Positions 52,568 to 61,201 of a DNA stretch of 64,000 nucleotides are shown here, piece by piece. Numbering within the stretch: position 1 is the stretch's first letter; every line of letters begins with the position of its first letter. Source of the stretch: Janthinobacterium tructae (GTDB lineage: Bacteria > Pseudomonadota > Gammaproteobacteria > Burkholderiales > Burkholderiaceae_D). Made by a program: the position numbers and the translations under genes. The stretch lies in the NCBI RefSeq assembly GCF_006517255.1, contig NZ_CP041185.1, positions 5,022,001-5,086,000 on the forward strand. Reading direction: 5' to 3'. A model generated the notes under the pieces. The model had not been told where the DNA came from, did no database searches, and saw nothing but the letters and a program-made list of their open reading frames with translations.

Positions 52568-54710
52568 ATACTTCGCTATATTGCGCAGTTTTCCATTGTG
52601 GCGCCGGGATAAAATTGTTCGCCCACTCCAGCACGGCGTCGGCCGGCATGGGGCGGGCGATGCCGTAGCCTTGCGCCAGGTCGCAGCCCAGCTGGATCAG
52701 GCGCGCGCCATGTTCGACGCTTTCCACGCCTTCGGCGATCACCGTCAAGCTGAATGAACGGGCCAGGCCGATGACGGCGCGCACCAGGTGCAGGTCGTCG
52801 CGGTCGTTGAGCATGTTGCGCACGAAGCTCTGGTCGATCTTGACGATGTTCGCCGGCAGACGCTTCAAATACGACATCGACGAGTAGCCGGTGCCGAAAT
52901 CGTCGAGCGCGAACGTGATGCCCAGCGCCTGGCAGGCGCGGATGATGCGGCGCACGTCCTCGATGTCGTGCAGGGCCGACGATTCGAGGATTTCCAGTTC
53001 CAGCATGCTGGCGCACACGCCGGGAAATTCGCCGAGGATGGTTTCCAGGCGCGAGATGAAATTGGGTTGCTGGAAGTGGCGCGCCGCGATATTCACACTG
53101 ACCACCCAGTGCTTGCCGGCCGCACCCCAGCGCTGCAGCTGCCACAGGGCCTGGCGCAGCACCCATTCGCCGATGTCGATGATCAGGTCCGTCTGCTCCA
53201 CCAGCGGCAGGAATTGCGCCGGTGCCAGCACGCCGCGGCGCGCATGCTGCCAGCGCAGCAGCGCTTCCATGCCCACCACCGTGCCGGCGCGCATGTTTAC
53301 TTTTGGCTGGTAGTACAGCCGCAGTTCGCCGTTGATCAGGGCCTGGCGCACTTCCGTGCGCTGGTTGTGGTGGGTGCGCACTTCTTCATCGAGATTGGTG
53401 TCGAAGAAATGGTACTGGTTGCGCCCCGTCAATTTCGCCTGGTAGACGGCGTGGTCGGCGTGGCGCAGCAGGCTTTCCGTATTCAAGTCCTTGCCCGCAT
53501 AGACGGCGATGCCAGCGCTGGCCGTCATGTGCAGCGCCTGCTGGTCGCACTGGTAGGGGCGGCTCAGTTCCTGCATCAATTGCGTGACGTTCTGTTCGAT
53601 GCTGGCGATATTCACCTGGCCGCACAGCAGCATGACGAATTCATCGCCGCCCAGGCGCGCCGCATAGTGGACCTGGCCCGTAAAACTGTGCAGGCGGCCC
53701 GCCACCTGCTTGAGGATTTCATCGCCCGCTTCGGCGCCGTAGCGGTCGTTGATGACCTGGAAGTGGTCGAGGTCGAACAGGCAGACGGCCAGCAGGCGCT
53801 GGCGTTCGCGTGCCAGGAACAGTTCCTGTTCGAAGCGGGCGGCCAGCGCGGCACGGTTGGGCAAACCGGTCAGTACATCATTGTAGTTTTGCCATGATAG
53901 TTTTTGCAGCGCCTGCTGCATGTGCACGGTTTCGTTCAGCTGCTCGCCCAGCTGGCGCTGGCTGGTCTTCAGCGAGGAAAATAGTTCTTCGACATCGCCG
54001 GCCATGCTGTTGAACGAGTGCGACACGGCTTGTGCTTCGGGCGTGGCGCCAGCGGCCAGGCGCACGGCGAAGTTGCCTTCGCGGAAGCGGTCGGTCGCTT
54101 GCACCAGCCGCGCCAGCAAGCGCCGGTGCGTGGCCAGGATCAAGCTCAGCAAGAGGAAGACCAGCACGATATTGATGGTGCTGAGGACGGCCTGTTCGCG
54201 TACCCGCTGCCATACCTGCGCCAGGGGCAGGCCGGGCGTGTAGTGCAGGGCGAGGATGCCGTCGCCGCCGTCCGGCAGCGCCACCGTCAGGCGGCTGCGG
54301 ATGGCCGTGATGCCGGCCAGGCGAGCGAACCACGCGGGCACCGTGACCGCCACGCTGTCGGCCAGCGGTTTGTCGGCCAGCACTTCGACATGCGCGTCAG
54401 CCGTGTCCCAGCGCGCGGAAACGAGGCTGCGGTTCAGCGGCAGGGCGCCGCGCAGCACCTGGCGCACGCTGTCGTGCATCGCGTGACTGTGCGTGTGTAC
54501 CGTCAGTGGCAGCACGCTATTGGCCAGGAACAGGTCGAGTTGCCGGGCATCGCTCTGGTAGCGCGCCTTGGCCAGCGCCGTTTCCGTACCGAGCAGGGCG
54601 TGATAGCGAACGGCGGAAACGGCGAGTATCAGGAAGAAAATAGGAATGAAGAGACGGGAATAAATGCCCATCCGCATCCATGAAGATATGAATTTCCCAA
54701 AGACTGGCAT
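52560..54710 (-). CDS. Membrane HAMP-GGDEF-EAL cyclic-di-GMP signalling protein
   Basis: A 716-residue protein. TM1 (about 16-36, YSRLFIPIFFLILAVSAVRY), a periplasmic sensor region (about 40-170), TM2 (about 178-198, STINIVLVFLLLSLILATHR) and a HAMP domain (about 200-250) precede GGDEF (about 285-445) and EAL (about 455-705). GGDEF is intact (RLGGDEFVMLLCGQ); the RxxD inhibitory site five residues upstream is absent (QVHYAARLGGDEF), unlike the first such protein in this window. EAL is intact (GMEALLRWQHARRG), with ALDDFGTGYSSMSYLKRLPA and VIAEGVESVEHG. Net activity is probably phosphodiesterase-leaning but unproven. ATG 54710 has no clear ribosome site; ATG 54677 and 54671 are later alternatives. 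Confidence 0.91.
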   Translation of the reverse strand: MPVFGKFISSWMRMGIYSRLFIPIFFLILAVSAVRYHALLGTETALAKARYQSDARQLDLFLANSVLPLTVHTHSHAMHDSVRQVLRGALPLNRSLVSARWDTADAHVEVLADKPLADSVAVTVPAWFARLAGITAIRSRLTVALPDGGDGILALHYTPGLPLAQVWQRVREQAVLSTINIVLVFLLLSLILATHRRLLARLVQATDRFREGNFAVRLAAGATPEAQAVSHSFNSMAGDVEELFSSLKTSQRQLGEQLNETVHMQQALQKLSWQNYNDVLTGLPNRAALAARFEQELFLARERQRLLAVCLFDLDHFQVINDRYGAEAGDEILKQVAGRLHSFTGQVHYAARLGGDEFVMLLCGQVNIASIEQNVTQLMQELSRPYQCDQQALHMTASAGIAVYAGKDLNTESLLRHADHAVYQAKLTGRNQYHFFDTNLDEEVRTHHNQRTEVRQALINGELRLYYQPKVNMRAGTVVGMEALLRWQHARRGVLAPAQFLPLVEQTDLIIDIGEWVLRQALWQLQRWGAAGKHWVVSVNIAARHFQQPNFISRLETILGEFPGVCASMLELEILESSALHDIEDVRRIIRACQALGITFALDDFGTGYSSMSYLKRLPANIVKIDQSFVRNMLNDRDDLHLVRAVIGLARSFSLTVIAEGVESVEHGARLIQLGCDLAQGYGIARPMPADAVLEWANNFIPAPQWKTAQYSEVSI

Positions 54711-54854
54711 CGTTTTTTGATCGATATCTGCGAATAATTATGTCAACATTATCACCGAAATTTGCTATTGGAAACACAATATTAATATCAAGCATGAAAT
54801 AAATACGGATAGCTTGATTTCATCGTTTGTTGTTTTAAATCAAACCATCGAGTG
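54711..54854. promoter_or_regulatory. AT-rich spacer between the GGDEF-EAL and glutathione peroxidase genes
   Basis: These 144 bases are markedly AT-rich against the surrounding GC-rich coding sequence (for example CACAATATTAATATCAAGC). No gene is seen. It probably holds the minus-strand promoter of the GGDEF-EAL gene. An inverted TAGCTTGATTT / AAATCAA pairing near 54812-54841 follows the peroxidase stop and may act as a weak terminator. Confidence 0.4.
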
Positions 54855-55340
54855 CTATTCCTGTAGCAATTGCCGAATGTCGGCCGCCAGGCTGGCCGGT
54901 TTGCTGGCCGTCGCGTAGCGGCGAAATACGCTGCCATCCTTGCGCACCAAAAACTTGGTGAAATTCCATTTGATCGCTTGCGTGCCCAATATGCCGGGCG
55001 CCGCCTGTTTTAATTGCGCAAACAGGGGATGGGTCTGCGGACCATTTACGTCGATCTTGGCAAACAGGGGAAAGGTGACGCCGAAGTTTTTCTCGCAAAA
55101 AGTGCCGATGTCCGCATTCGAGCCCGGTTCCTGCTGGCGGAATTGGTTGCAGGGAAAGCCCAGCACGACCAGACCCTGGTCGTGAAATTCGCGGTACAGC
55201 GCTTCCAGGCCCTCGTATTGCGGCGTGAAGCCGCAGGCGCTGGCCGTATTGACGATCAGCAGCACCTTGCCCTTGTATCTCGCCAGGTCGACCGGCGTGC
55301 CGTCCAGCGCCTCGGCCTGGAAAGCGTGGATGCTGGCCAT
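54855..55340 (-). CDS. Glutathione peroxidase (Cys-type)
   Basis: A 161-residue thioredoxin-fold peroxidase. Motifs: LARYKGKVLLIVNTASACGF with the catalytic Cys in the NTASxCGFT loop (Cys in place of selenocysteine), VLGFPCNQFRQQEPGSNADI (resolving Cys and Gln), and AIKWNFTKFLVRKDGSVFRR (catalytic Trp/Asn). It reduces hydroperoxides with thioredoxin or glutathione; most bacterial Cys forms use thioredoxin. No signal peptide, so cytoplasmic. It starts one base after the stop of pilU on the same strand, so it may be read from the pilT-pilU transcript. ATG 55340 is a clear start. Confidence 0.94.
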   Translation of the reverse strand: MASIHAFQAEALDGTPVDLARYKGKVLLIVNTASACGFTPQYEGLEALYREFHDQGLVVLGFPCNQFRQQEPGSNADIGTFCEKNFGVTFPLFAKIDVNGPQTHPLFAQLKQAAPGILGTQAIKWNFTKFLVRKDGSVFRRYATASKPASLAADIRQLLQE

Positions 55341-55341
55341 G

Positions 55342-56481
55342 TCAGAGCAGTCCCAGTTTGGCGGTGCCCGTTTGCGGGGGCGGTTCCGGCGCCGTTGCGC
55401 CCTTGAGCTTGATCGTCAGGCGCAGGTCGTTGACGGAGTCCGCATTGCGCAGCGCGTCTTCGTAGCTGATGGCGCCTGCTTCGTGCAGGTCGAACAGGGC
55501 TTGGTCGAACGTCTGCATGCCATGCTCGCGCGATTTTTTCATCAGCTCCTTGATCTCGTGCACCTGGCCCTTGAAGATCAGATCGCTCATCAGCGGCGAA
55601 TTGAGCAGGATTTCCAGCGCCGCCTTGCGTCCGCCGCCGTCCTTGTTGGGGATCAGCCGCTGCGAAATCATGCCCTTCAAATTGAGTGACAGATCCATCA
55701 GCAGCTGCTGGCGCCGCTCTTCGGGGAAGAAATTGATGATGCGGTCCAGCGCCTGGTTGGCGTTGTTCGCGTGCAGGGTCGCTAGGCACAGATGGCCCGT
55801 CTCGGCGAATGCGATGGCGTGGTCCATGGTGTCGCGGTCGCGGATTTCGCCGATCTGGATCACGTCGGGCGCCTGGCGCAGGGTGTTTTTCAGGGCCGTG
55901 GCCCAGTCGTCCGTATCGACGCCCACCTCGCGCTGGGTGACGATGCAGTTGCCGTGCGGATGGATGAATTCCACGGGATCTTCGATGGTGATGATGTGGC
56001 CGTGGCTGTGCGCGTTGCGGTGGCCCACCATGGCCGCCAGCGTGGTCGACTTGCCGCAGCCCGTGGCGCCCACCATGATGACGAGGCCCCGCTTGCTCAT
56101 CACGATGTCTTGCAGAATGGCCGGTAAGCCCAGTCCGTCCAGCGTGGGGATGGCGGTATTGATCAATCGCAAGACCATGCCTGCCTGACCCATCTGCACG
56201 AAGGCGGACACGCGGAAACGCCCGAGGCCGTCCGGGCTGATGGCGAAATTGGCTTCGCGGCTGGACGCGAATTCGGCCGCCTGGCGTTCGTTCATGACGG
56301 CGCGCACGTAGCCGGCCGCCTGCTGCGCATCGAGCGCGGCGCCCGCCAGCGGCGTCAGCTTGCCGTCGAGCTTGATGGCGGGCGGAAAGCCGGCCGTGAT
56401 GAACAGGTCGGAGCCGCCCCGTGCGCGCATCTGCGCCAGCAGCGCGTGCATGGCGCCATAGTATTCGTGCGTCGTCTGCAT
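55342..56481 (-). CDS. pilU: Type IV pilus retraction ATPase PilU
   Basis: A 379-residue AAA+ secretion ATPase of the PilT/PilU family. Walker A GLVIMVGATGCGKSTTLAAM, Asp box HIITIEDPVEFIHPHGNCIV, Walker B APDVIQIGEIRDRDTMDHAI and His box AETGHLCLATLHANNANQAL are intact. The PilU-specific C-terminal part (LMSDLIFKGQVHEIKELMKK, SREHGMQTFDQALFDL) separates it from PilT. PilU helps PilT disassemble pili for twitching and DNA uptake. ATG 56481 (MQTTHEYYGAM) follows pilT after four bases, one operon. A later ATG at 56451 is possible. Confidence 0.95.
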   Translation of the reverse strand: MQTTHEYYGAMHALLAQMRARGGSDLFITAGFPPAIKLDGKLTPLAGAALDAQQAAGYVRAVMNERQAAEFASSREANFAISPDGLGRFRVSAFVQMGQAGMVLRLINTAIPTLDGLGLPAILQDIVMSKRGLVIMVGATGCGKSTTLAAMVGHRNAHSHGHIITIEDPVEFIHPHGNCIVTQREVGVDTDDWATALKNTLRQAPDVIQIGEIRDRDTMDHAIAFAETGHLCLATLHANNANQALDRIINFFPEERRQQLLMDLSLNLKGMISQRLIPNKDGGGRKAALEILLNSPLMSDLIFKGQVHEIKELMKKSREHGMQTFDQALFDLHEAGAISYEDALRNADSVNDLRLTIKLKGATAPEPPPQTGTAKLGLL

Positions 56482-56485
56482 GGGC

Positions 56486-57529
56486 TTATCCGGGGAAGTT
56501 TTCAGGCGATTTGGCGGCCGAGCGGGCCGCTTCGGCCGAGATCGTGCCGCGCCGCACCAGGTCGGAGAGGCACTGGTCCAGGGTCTGCATGCCCACGTTG
56601 CTGCCCGTCTGGATGGCCGAATACATCTGCGCCACTTTCGCTTCGCGGATCAGGTTGCGCACGGCGGGCGTGGCCAGCATGATTTCATGCGCGGCCACGC
56701 GGCCCGCGCCGTCCTTGGTTTTCAGCAAATTCTGCGAAATGACGGCTTGCAAGGATTCGGACAGCATGGCGCGCACCATTTCCTTTTCCTCTGCAGGAAA
56801 GACGTCGATGATGCGGTCGATCGACTTGGCCGCCGACGAGGTATGCAGGGTGCCGAACACCAGGTGGCCCGTTTCGGCTGCCGTCAGCGCCAGGCGGATG
56901 GTTTCCAGGTCGCGCAATTCGCCCACTAAAATCACGTCCGGGTCTTCGCGCAGGGCCGAGCGCAGCGCGTTGCTGAACGAATGCGTGTGCGAGCCCACCT
57001 CGCGCTGGTTGATCAGGCATTTTTTTGGCTCATGCACGAATTCGATCGGATCTTCGATGGTCAGAATATGGTGGTTCAGGCGTTCGTTGACGTGGTTCAC
57101 CATGGCCGCCAGGGTGGTCGACTTGCCGGAGCCCGTCGGACCCGTGACGAGCACCAGGCCGCGCGGACGCATGGCCAGCTCGCCGAAGATGCGCGGGGCG
57201 TTGAGTTCTTCCAGTGTCAGCACTTTTGAGGGAATCGTGCGCAGCACGGCCGAAGCGCCCCGTTCCTGGTTGTAGGCGTTGACGCGGAAGCGCGCCAGGC
57301 CGGGAATCTCGAACGAGAAATCGCATTCCAGCGCTTCTTCATAGGCCTTGCGCTGGCTGTCGTTCATGATGTCGTAGATCATACTGTGCACTTCCTTGTG
57401 CTCGAGCGGCGCCACGTTCAGGCGGCGCACGTCGCCATGGACGCGTATCATCGGCGGCAGGCCGGAAGACAGGTGCAGGTCGGAAGCCTTGTTGCTGACG
57501 GAGAAAGCGAGTAATTCGGAGATGTCCAT
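56486..57529 (-). CDS. pilT: Type IV pilus retraction ATPase PilT
   Basis: A 347-residue hexameric ATPase that powers pilus retraction. MDISELLAFSVSNKASDLHL at the start, Walker A GLVLVTGPTGSGKSTTLAAM, Asp box HILTIEDPIEFVHEPKKCLI, Walker B EDPDVILVGELRDLETIRLA, His box AETGHLVFGTLHTSSAAKSI and the C-terminal AIRNLIRE-like AVRNLIREAKVAQMYSAIQT are all as expected for PilT. ATG 57529 is a normal start. It is divergent from the yggS-like gene, with only 64 bases between; the shared region must carry both promoters. The pilT, pilU pair is a standard twitching unit. Confidence 0.97.
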   Translation of the reverse strand: MDISELLAFSVSNKASDLHLSSGLPPMIRVHGDVRRLNVAPLEHKEVHSMIYDIMNDSQRKAYEEALECDFSFEIPGLARFRVNAYNQERGASAVLRTIPSKVLTLEELNAPRIFGELAMRPRGLVLVTGPTGSGKSTTLAAMVNHVNERLNHHILTIEDPIEFVHEPKKCLINQREVGSHTHSFSNALRSALREDPDVILVGELRDLETIRLALTAAETGHLVFGTLHTSSAAKSIDRIIDVFPAEEKEMVRAMLSESLQAVISQNLLKTKDGAGRVAAHEIMLATPAVRNLIREAKVAQMYSAIQTGSNVGMQTLDQCLSDLVRRGTISAEAARSAAKSPENFPG

Positions 57530-57593
57530 TTATAATCCCTGTGCCTGCATTGATGGGCTGGCGCACTGTGCCGCCGCCCCTATACACTAGAAA

Positions 57594-58304
57594 ATGATTA
57601 TGTCCACAATCGAACAGAACTTGCAAGCCGTGCGCGACAGTATTGCGCAGGCCGCCGCTGACGCGCAGCGTGCGCCGGCCGACGTGACCCTGCTGGCCGT
57701 GTCAAAAACCTTTGGCGCGGACGCCGTGCTGGCCGCCATGCGTGCGGGCCAGGCGGCGTTTGGCGAAAATTATCTGCAGGAAGCGCTCGACAAGATCGCC
57801 TTTGTGAAGGAGGCCGCACCGCAGCACGTCCCGGCATGGCACTTCATCGGCCCCATCCAGAGCAACAAGACGCGCCCCATCGCCGAACACTTCGATTGGG
57901 TGCACACGGTGGAGCGGGAAAAGATCGCCGTGCGCCTGTCCGAGCAGCGCCCGGCCGGCTTGCCGGACCTGAATATCTGCCTGCAAGTCAATATCAGCGG
58001 CGAAGCGAGCAAGAGCGGCGTGACGCCGGCTGACTTGCCGGCGCTGGCGCGCGCCGTGGCGCAATTGCCCCGCTTGCGCTTGCGCGGCCTGATGGCGATT
58101 CCCGAGCCGGAAACGGATGTCAACCTTCAGCGCGCTGCCTTTGCGCAATTGCGCGTGCTGTACCAACAATTGAAGGCCGACGGGTTGGCGCTCGACACCC
58201 TGTCGATGGGCATGTCGGCCGACTTGCGTGCCGCCGTGCTGGAAGGCGCCACCATCGTGCGCGTGGGCAGTGCCATCTTCGGTTCCCGTAATTACTCTCA
58301 CTGA
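57594..58304 (+). CDS. YggS-family pyridoxal phosphate homeostasis protein
   Basis: A protein of about 236 residues, alanine racemase N-terminal fold (YggS/YBL036C family). It binds pyridoxal phosphate and buffers its level rather than acting as an enzyme. Seen: VTLLAVSKTFGADAVLAAMR (PLP lysine in VSKT), AAFGENYLQEALDKI, WHFIGPIQSNKTRPIAEHFD, ISGEASKSGV, LRLRGLMAIPEPETDVN and LDTLSMGMSADLRAAVLEGA (phosphate site). It starts at ATG 57594 or ATG 57600 (MSTIEQNL); no ribosome site decides. A TATACA box lies just upstream. The proC gene follows 18 bases later, a common pairing. Confidence 0.95.
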   Translation: MIMSTIEQNLQAVRDSIAQAAADAQRAPADVTLLAVSKTFGADAVLAAMRAGQAAFGENYLQEALDKIAFVKEAAPQHVPAWHFIGPIQSNKTRPIAEHFDWVHTVEREKIAVRLSEQRPAGLPDLNICLQVNISGEASKSGVTPADLPALARAVAQLPRLRLRGLMAIPEPETDVNLQRAAFAQLRVLYQQLKADGLALDTLSMGMSADLRAAVLEGATIVRVGSAIFGSRNYSH

Positions 58305-58322
58305 TTGAATGAAAGAATCACC

Positions 58323-59153
58323 ATGACGACAGAATTGAACATCGCCTTCGTGGGCGGCGGCAATATGGCCGCGGCCCTGATCGCAGGCCTGGCAGGCAAA
58401 CTGACCCTGGGCGGCAACATCCACGTGATCGACCCGCATGCGCCCGCGCTGGAAAAATTGCAGGCGCAATTCGGCGTCACCACGGCCATTGCCGCCGGTG
58501 ACGCGCTGCGCACCGTGGACGTGATCGTGCTGGCCGTGAAACCGCAAAGCATGCGCGAAGTGGCGGCGCAATTGCTGCCTTTCCTCGACGGGGAACGGGC
58601 GCCATTGATCCTGTCGATCGCGGCCGGCATCCGCGCCGCAGACCTGTCGCGCTGGCTCGGTGATTACCGCGCCATCGTGCGCTGCATGCCGAACACGCCG
58701 GCCCTGATCGGCATGGGCATCACGGGCATGGTGGCCAGCAGCGGCGTCAGCGAGGAACAGAAAAAGACGGCGGACGCCATCCTGCGCGCCGTCGGTCAGA
58801 CCGTCTGGCTCGACGACGAGGCGAAGATCGACCCCGTCACGGCCGTGTCGGGCAGCGGCCCCGCCTACGTGTTCTACTTTATCGAAGCGATGCAGCAGGC
58901 GGCTGCCGAACTGGGCTTGACGCCCGAGCAGGGCACGCAGCTGGCGATTGCCACCTTTACGGGGGCGGCGCAGCTGGCGGCGAATTCCAGCGAACCCGTG
59001 TCGCTGCTGCGCGAGCGCGTGACGTCGAAGGGCGGCACGACGTATGCGGCCCTCACCAGCATGGAAGAGAGCGGTGTGAAGGCGGCCATCGTCAAGGGCA
59101 TCAAGGCGGCTGCGCAGCGCGGGCGCGAGATGGGTGAGGAGTTAGGTAAATGA
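58323..59153 (+). CDS. proC: Pyrroline-5-carboxylate reductase
   Basis: A 276-residue NAD(P)H enzyme for the last step of proline synthesis. The Rossmann motif is LNIAFVGGGNMAAALIAGLA. Further typical sequence: DVIVLAVKPQSMREVAAQLL, IVRCMPNTPALIGMGITGMV, and the C-terminal DPVTAVSGSGPAYVFYFIEA (substrate site) and RERVTSKGGTTYAALTSMEE. ATG 58323 begins MTTELNIAF. It is the second gene of the yggS-proC pair. The stop is followed by an AT-richer stretch without a hairpin. Confidence 0.97.
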   Translation: MTTELNIAFVGGGNMAAALIAGLAGKLTLGGNIHVIDPHAPALEKLQAQFGVTTAIAAGDALRTVDVIVLAVKPQSMREVAAQLLPFLDGERAPLILSIAAGIRAADLSRWLGDYRAIVRCMPNTPALIGMGITGMVASSGVSEEQKKTADAILRAVGQTVWLDDEAKIDPVTAVSGSGPAYVFYFIEAMQQAAAELGLTPEQGTQLAIATFTGAAQLAANSSEPVSLLRERVTSKGGTTYAALTSMEESGVKAAIVKGIKAAAQRGREMGEELGK

Positions 59154-59177
59154 GTAGGTAAATAAGTGGGCAAGTAA

Positions 59178-59894
59178 TCAGATCACCTTGACGGCGCGGC
59201 CGATGTATAAAATCGGCCCCGTCGGCCGGCCCGTGGGCGAACCCGTAGCCGGTTCCAGCGTGATTTCAAACAGCTGCTCCGGCTGCAGCGGCGGCAGCTT
59301 GTCCAGGGTCAGCTTGAGGCTTTGCCCCGGCTTGACCAGGCCCAGCGAGACAGGCGCGCCCCAATCCTTGCCCTTGGTCCAGAATTGCAGGGCTTTTTGC
59401 TGCGGCACATTTGTTGGTCCCAGCGGGATCAGGCGCAGGTCGCGGTTCTTGCCGCCACGTCCGCCCGCCTGCACGATCCAGCCCGGTGATTTATCCTGTG
59501 GCGCCACCAGGACGACCAGGTAGCCGGGTCCGGCTGGCGCCTGCAGTTGGATGGTGACCAGCACGGCCAGCGCGGCCGTGGCCGCCAGGCCGCCGCCGGC
59601 CAGCAGCCTCCAGAACGCCAGGCTGTTCCACCATGCCTGCCAGCCGCCCGCTTGCCGCACGGTGTTCGGCGTGAACAGGCTGGCGCTGATGCGCGGCCAC
59701 AGTTGCGCCGAGGGCGTTTCGGGAGGCGCCAGGCTTGTCAAGGGCAGCAGACGCTGTTCCCAGGCATCGACGGCATCGCGCAAGGCGGCGTCGCGCGGCA
59801 AGCGCTGTTCCACTTCCGCGCGCTCGGCCAGCGCCAATGTGCCCAGCACATACTCGCCGGCCAGCCGTTGCAATTGCTCGTCGCTATCGATCAT
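59178..59894 (-). CDS. Anti-sigma factor (RskA/ChrR-like), membrane-anchored
   Basis: A 238-residue protein. The N-terminal region (IDSDEQLQRLAGEYVLGTLA, LAERAEVEQRLPRDAALRDA) resembles the anti-sigma zinc-finger-like helical domain but without the HxxxCxxC zinc ligands. A single transmembrane helix (about 106-126, LLAGGGLAATAALAVLVTIQ) and a C-terminal RskA-type domain (about 130-238, YLVVLVAPQDKSPGWIVQAG, ALQFWTKGKDWGAPVSLGLV) follow. It should hold the sigma factor at the membrane until a signal. ATG 59894 overlaps the sigma gene stop by four bases (59891-59894), implying coupled translation. Confidence 0.9.
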   Translation of the reverse strand: MIDSDEQLQRLAGEYVLGTLALAERAEVEQRLPRDAALRDAVDAWEQRLLPLTSLAPPETPSAQLWPRISASLFTPNTVRQAGGWQAWWNSLAFWRLLAGGGLAATAALAVLVTIQLQAPAGPGYLVVLVAPQDKSPGWIVQAGGRGGKNRDLRLIPLGPTNVPQQKALQFWTKGKDWGAPVSLGLVKPGQSLKLTLDKLPPLQPEQLFEITLEPATGSPTGRPTGPILYIGRAVKVI

Positions 59895-60448
59895 CCCATG
59901 CACTCCCGCAAGGCGGCCAGGCCCCGCTTGACCCAGGCCTTGACGGTTCCCAGCGGCGCTTGCAGGCGCTGCGCGATTTCGCTGTGGGTACAGCCATCGA
60001 CGTAGGCGTACAGAATGCTGTTGCGCTTGGGTTCGTCCAGGTGGCCGAGGCAATCGTGCAGTTTGCCCATGTTCGCCTGAAGCGCGTAGGCATCACCGGC
60101 GTCATCGCCTTGGCGTTGGTGCAGCAGGGTTTCCACGGTATCCTCGTCGGCCGATACTTCATGGGCGCGGGCGCGCGCCACGTTCAGTGCCTGGTGCCGC
60201 ACCACCACATAGATCCAGCCCTTGCCGCTGCCGCGCGTGGCGTCGAAGCTGTCGGCACGGCGCCAGATATTCAGGAAGGCGTCGTGCAGCACGTCTTCGG
60301 CCAGGGCCCGCTGGCGTACGATGCGCAGGGCCACACCCAGCAGGTAGCGGCTTTCCTGCTGGTACAGGCCGTGCAATGCCTGCTGCTCGCCCCTGGCGCA
60401 GGCGCGCAGGGCGGCATCGTAATCGTAAGGGGCGGCTGGGGCTGGCAA
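59891..60448 (-). CDS. ECF-family RNA polymerase sigma factor
   Basis: A 185-residue sigma-70-like factor. Region 2 (YDYDAALRACARGEQQALHG, EDVLHDAFLNIWRRADSFDA, GSGKGWIYVVVRHQALNVAR) and region 4 (LDEPKRNSILYAYVDGCTHS, EIAQRLQAPLGTVKAWVKRG) are present; the linker is short and regions 1 and 3 are absent, as in ECF factors. Only TTG 60448 can start it; no ATG or GTG is in frame before region 2, and no good ribosome site is seen. Paired with its anti-sigma gene. The DUF3455 lipoprotein gene lies upstream on the same strand. Confidence 0.9.
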   Translation of the reverse strand: MPAPAAPYDYDAALRACARGEQQALHGLYQQESRYLLGVALRIVRQRALAEDVLHDAFLNIWRRADSFDATRGSGKGWIYVVVRHQALNVARARAHEVSADEDTVETLLHQRQGDDAGDAYALQANMGKLHDCLGHLDEPKRNSILYAYVDGCTHSEIAQRLQAPLGTVKAWVKRGLAALRECMG

Positions 60449-60510
60449 GGTTGGCGCAATCGTTTGGACGCAATTATCAGGAGTAAACGGTTAGCAAGTT
60501 TTCAATGCCG

Positions 60511-60537
60511 AGTATAGGCCAGAAACCGGCTTGCCAA
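60511..60537 (-). promoter_or_regulatory. Possible sigma-70-type promoter of the sigma/anti-sigma pair
   Basis: On the minus strand TTGGCA (60532-60537) and TATACT (60511-60516) are separated by 15 bases, a short but possible spacing. It lies about 60 bases before the TTG start of the sigma gene. A self-recognition ECF promoter was looked for but not identified. Confidence 0.35.
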
Positions 60538-60554
60538 CCGTCACGTCCATGGTT

Positions 60555-61112
60555 TTATAGTGATTTCCAGAAGATGTAGTCGGCCTGGTAGGGCACCCAT
60601 TGTTTGGCGCCGACGGACTCCATGCCGCAGGGGCTGCTTGGCGCCACGCCGCCGCTGGTGGCCACGCGCTGGATGTAGCTGACGCCCTGCATGGCGCCGC
60701 TGCCCGTGGCCGGGTTGGCTTTGACCAGCTGATACGGGATATTGCCCGCGCCGGCCGGCGCCACGGCCACTTGCGTCGCCGTCACTTTCGAGCCGTCCAG
60801 GTTGGCCCAGGTGGCAGGCGGACCGACATACGTGCCCACTTGCATGCCGCTGCGGTCGTTCAGGGCTGCATCCGGGCCCACGAAGACCCATTCATGCCCC
60901 GTCATGTCTTTCTTGGCCTTGCATTCATAGGCGATCTTGCCCACGCCCACCGTCTGCATGGCGACCTGGTGGCCATCGGGCACCTTGACGGCGTTCGGCA
61001 ATTGTTCCTGCGAATAGCGCGCACTCATCGGTGCGCAGGCGGCCACGAGCAGGGCGGCGCCCAGGACGGTGAGTGCAGGGGCGGTAAGGCGTGGGGCGGT
61101 GATGGCAAGCAT
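60555..61112 (-). CDS. DUF3455 lipoprotein
   Basis: A 185-residue predicted lipoprotein. The signal peptide (TAPALTVLGAALL) ends in a lipobox VAAC (Cys 26), followed by APMSARYSQEQLPNAVKVPD. The rest matches DUF3455: GKIAYECKAKKDMTGHEWVF, VGPDAALNDRSGMQVGTYVG, TWANLDGSKVTATQVAVAP, and the C-terminal KQWVPYQADYIFWKSL. DUF3455 proteins are often found in bacteria and fungi and have no known activity. An AGGAG ribosome site precedes ATG 61112. It lies upstream of the ECF sigma pair and may belong to that regulon; this is inference from position. Confidence 0.88.
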   Translation of the reverse strand: MLAITAPRLTAPALTVLGAALLVAACAPMSARYSQEQLPNAVKVPDGHQVAMQTVGVGKIAYECKAKKDMTGHEWVFVGPDAALNDRSGMQVGTYVGPPATWANLDGSKVTATQVAVAPAGAGNIPYQLVKANPATGSGAMQGVSYIQRVATSGGVAPSSPCGMESVGAKQWVPYQADYIFWKSL

Positions 61113-61201
61113 GGCAAACTCCTGGTAGTTGGCTCAACCGGTTGGTTGATACGATTACTACGCATGGGTCTGCCATTTGGATGCAGCCAGGTAAAAATAT
61201 T

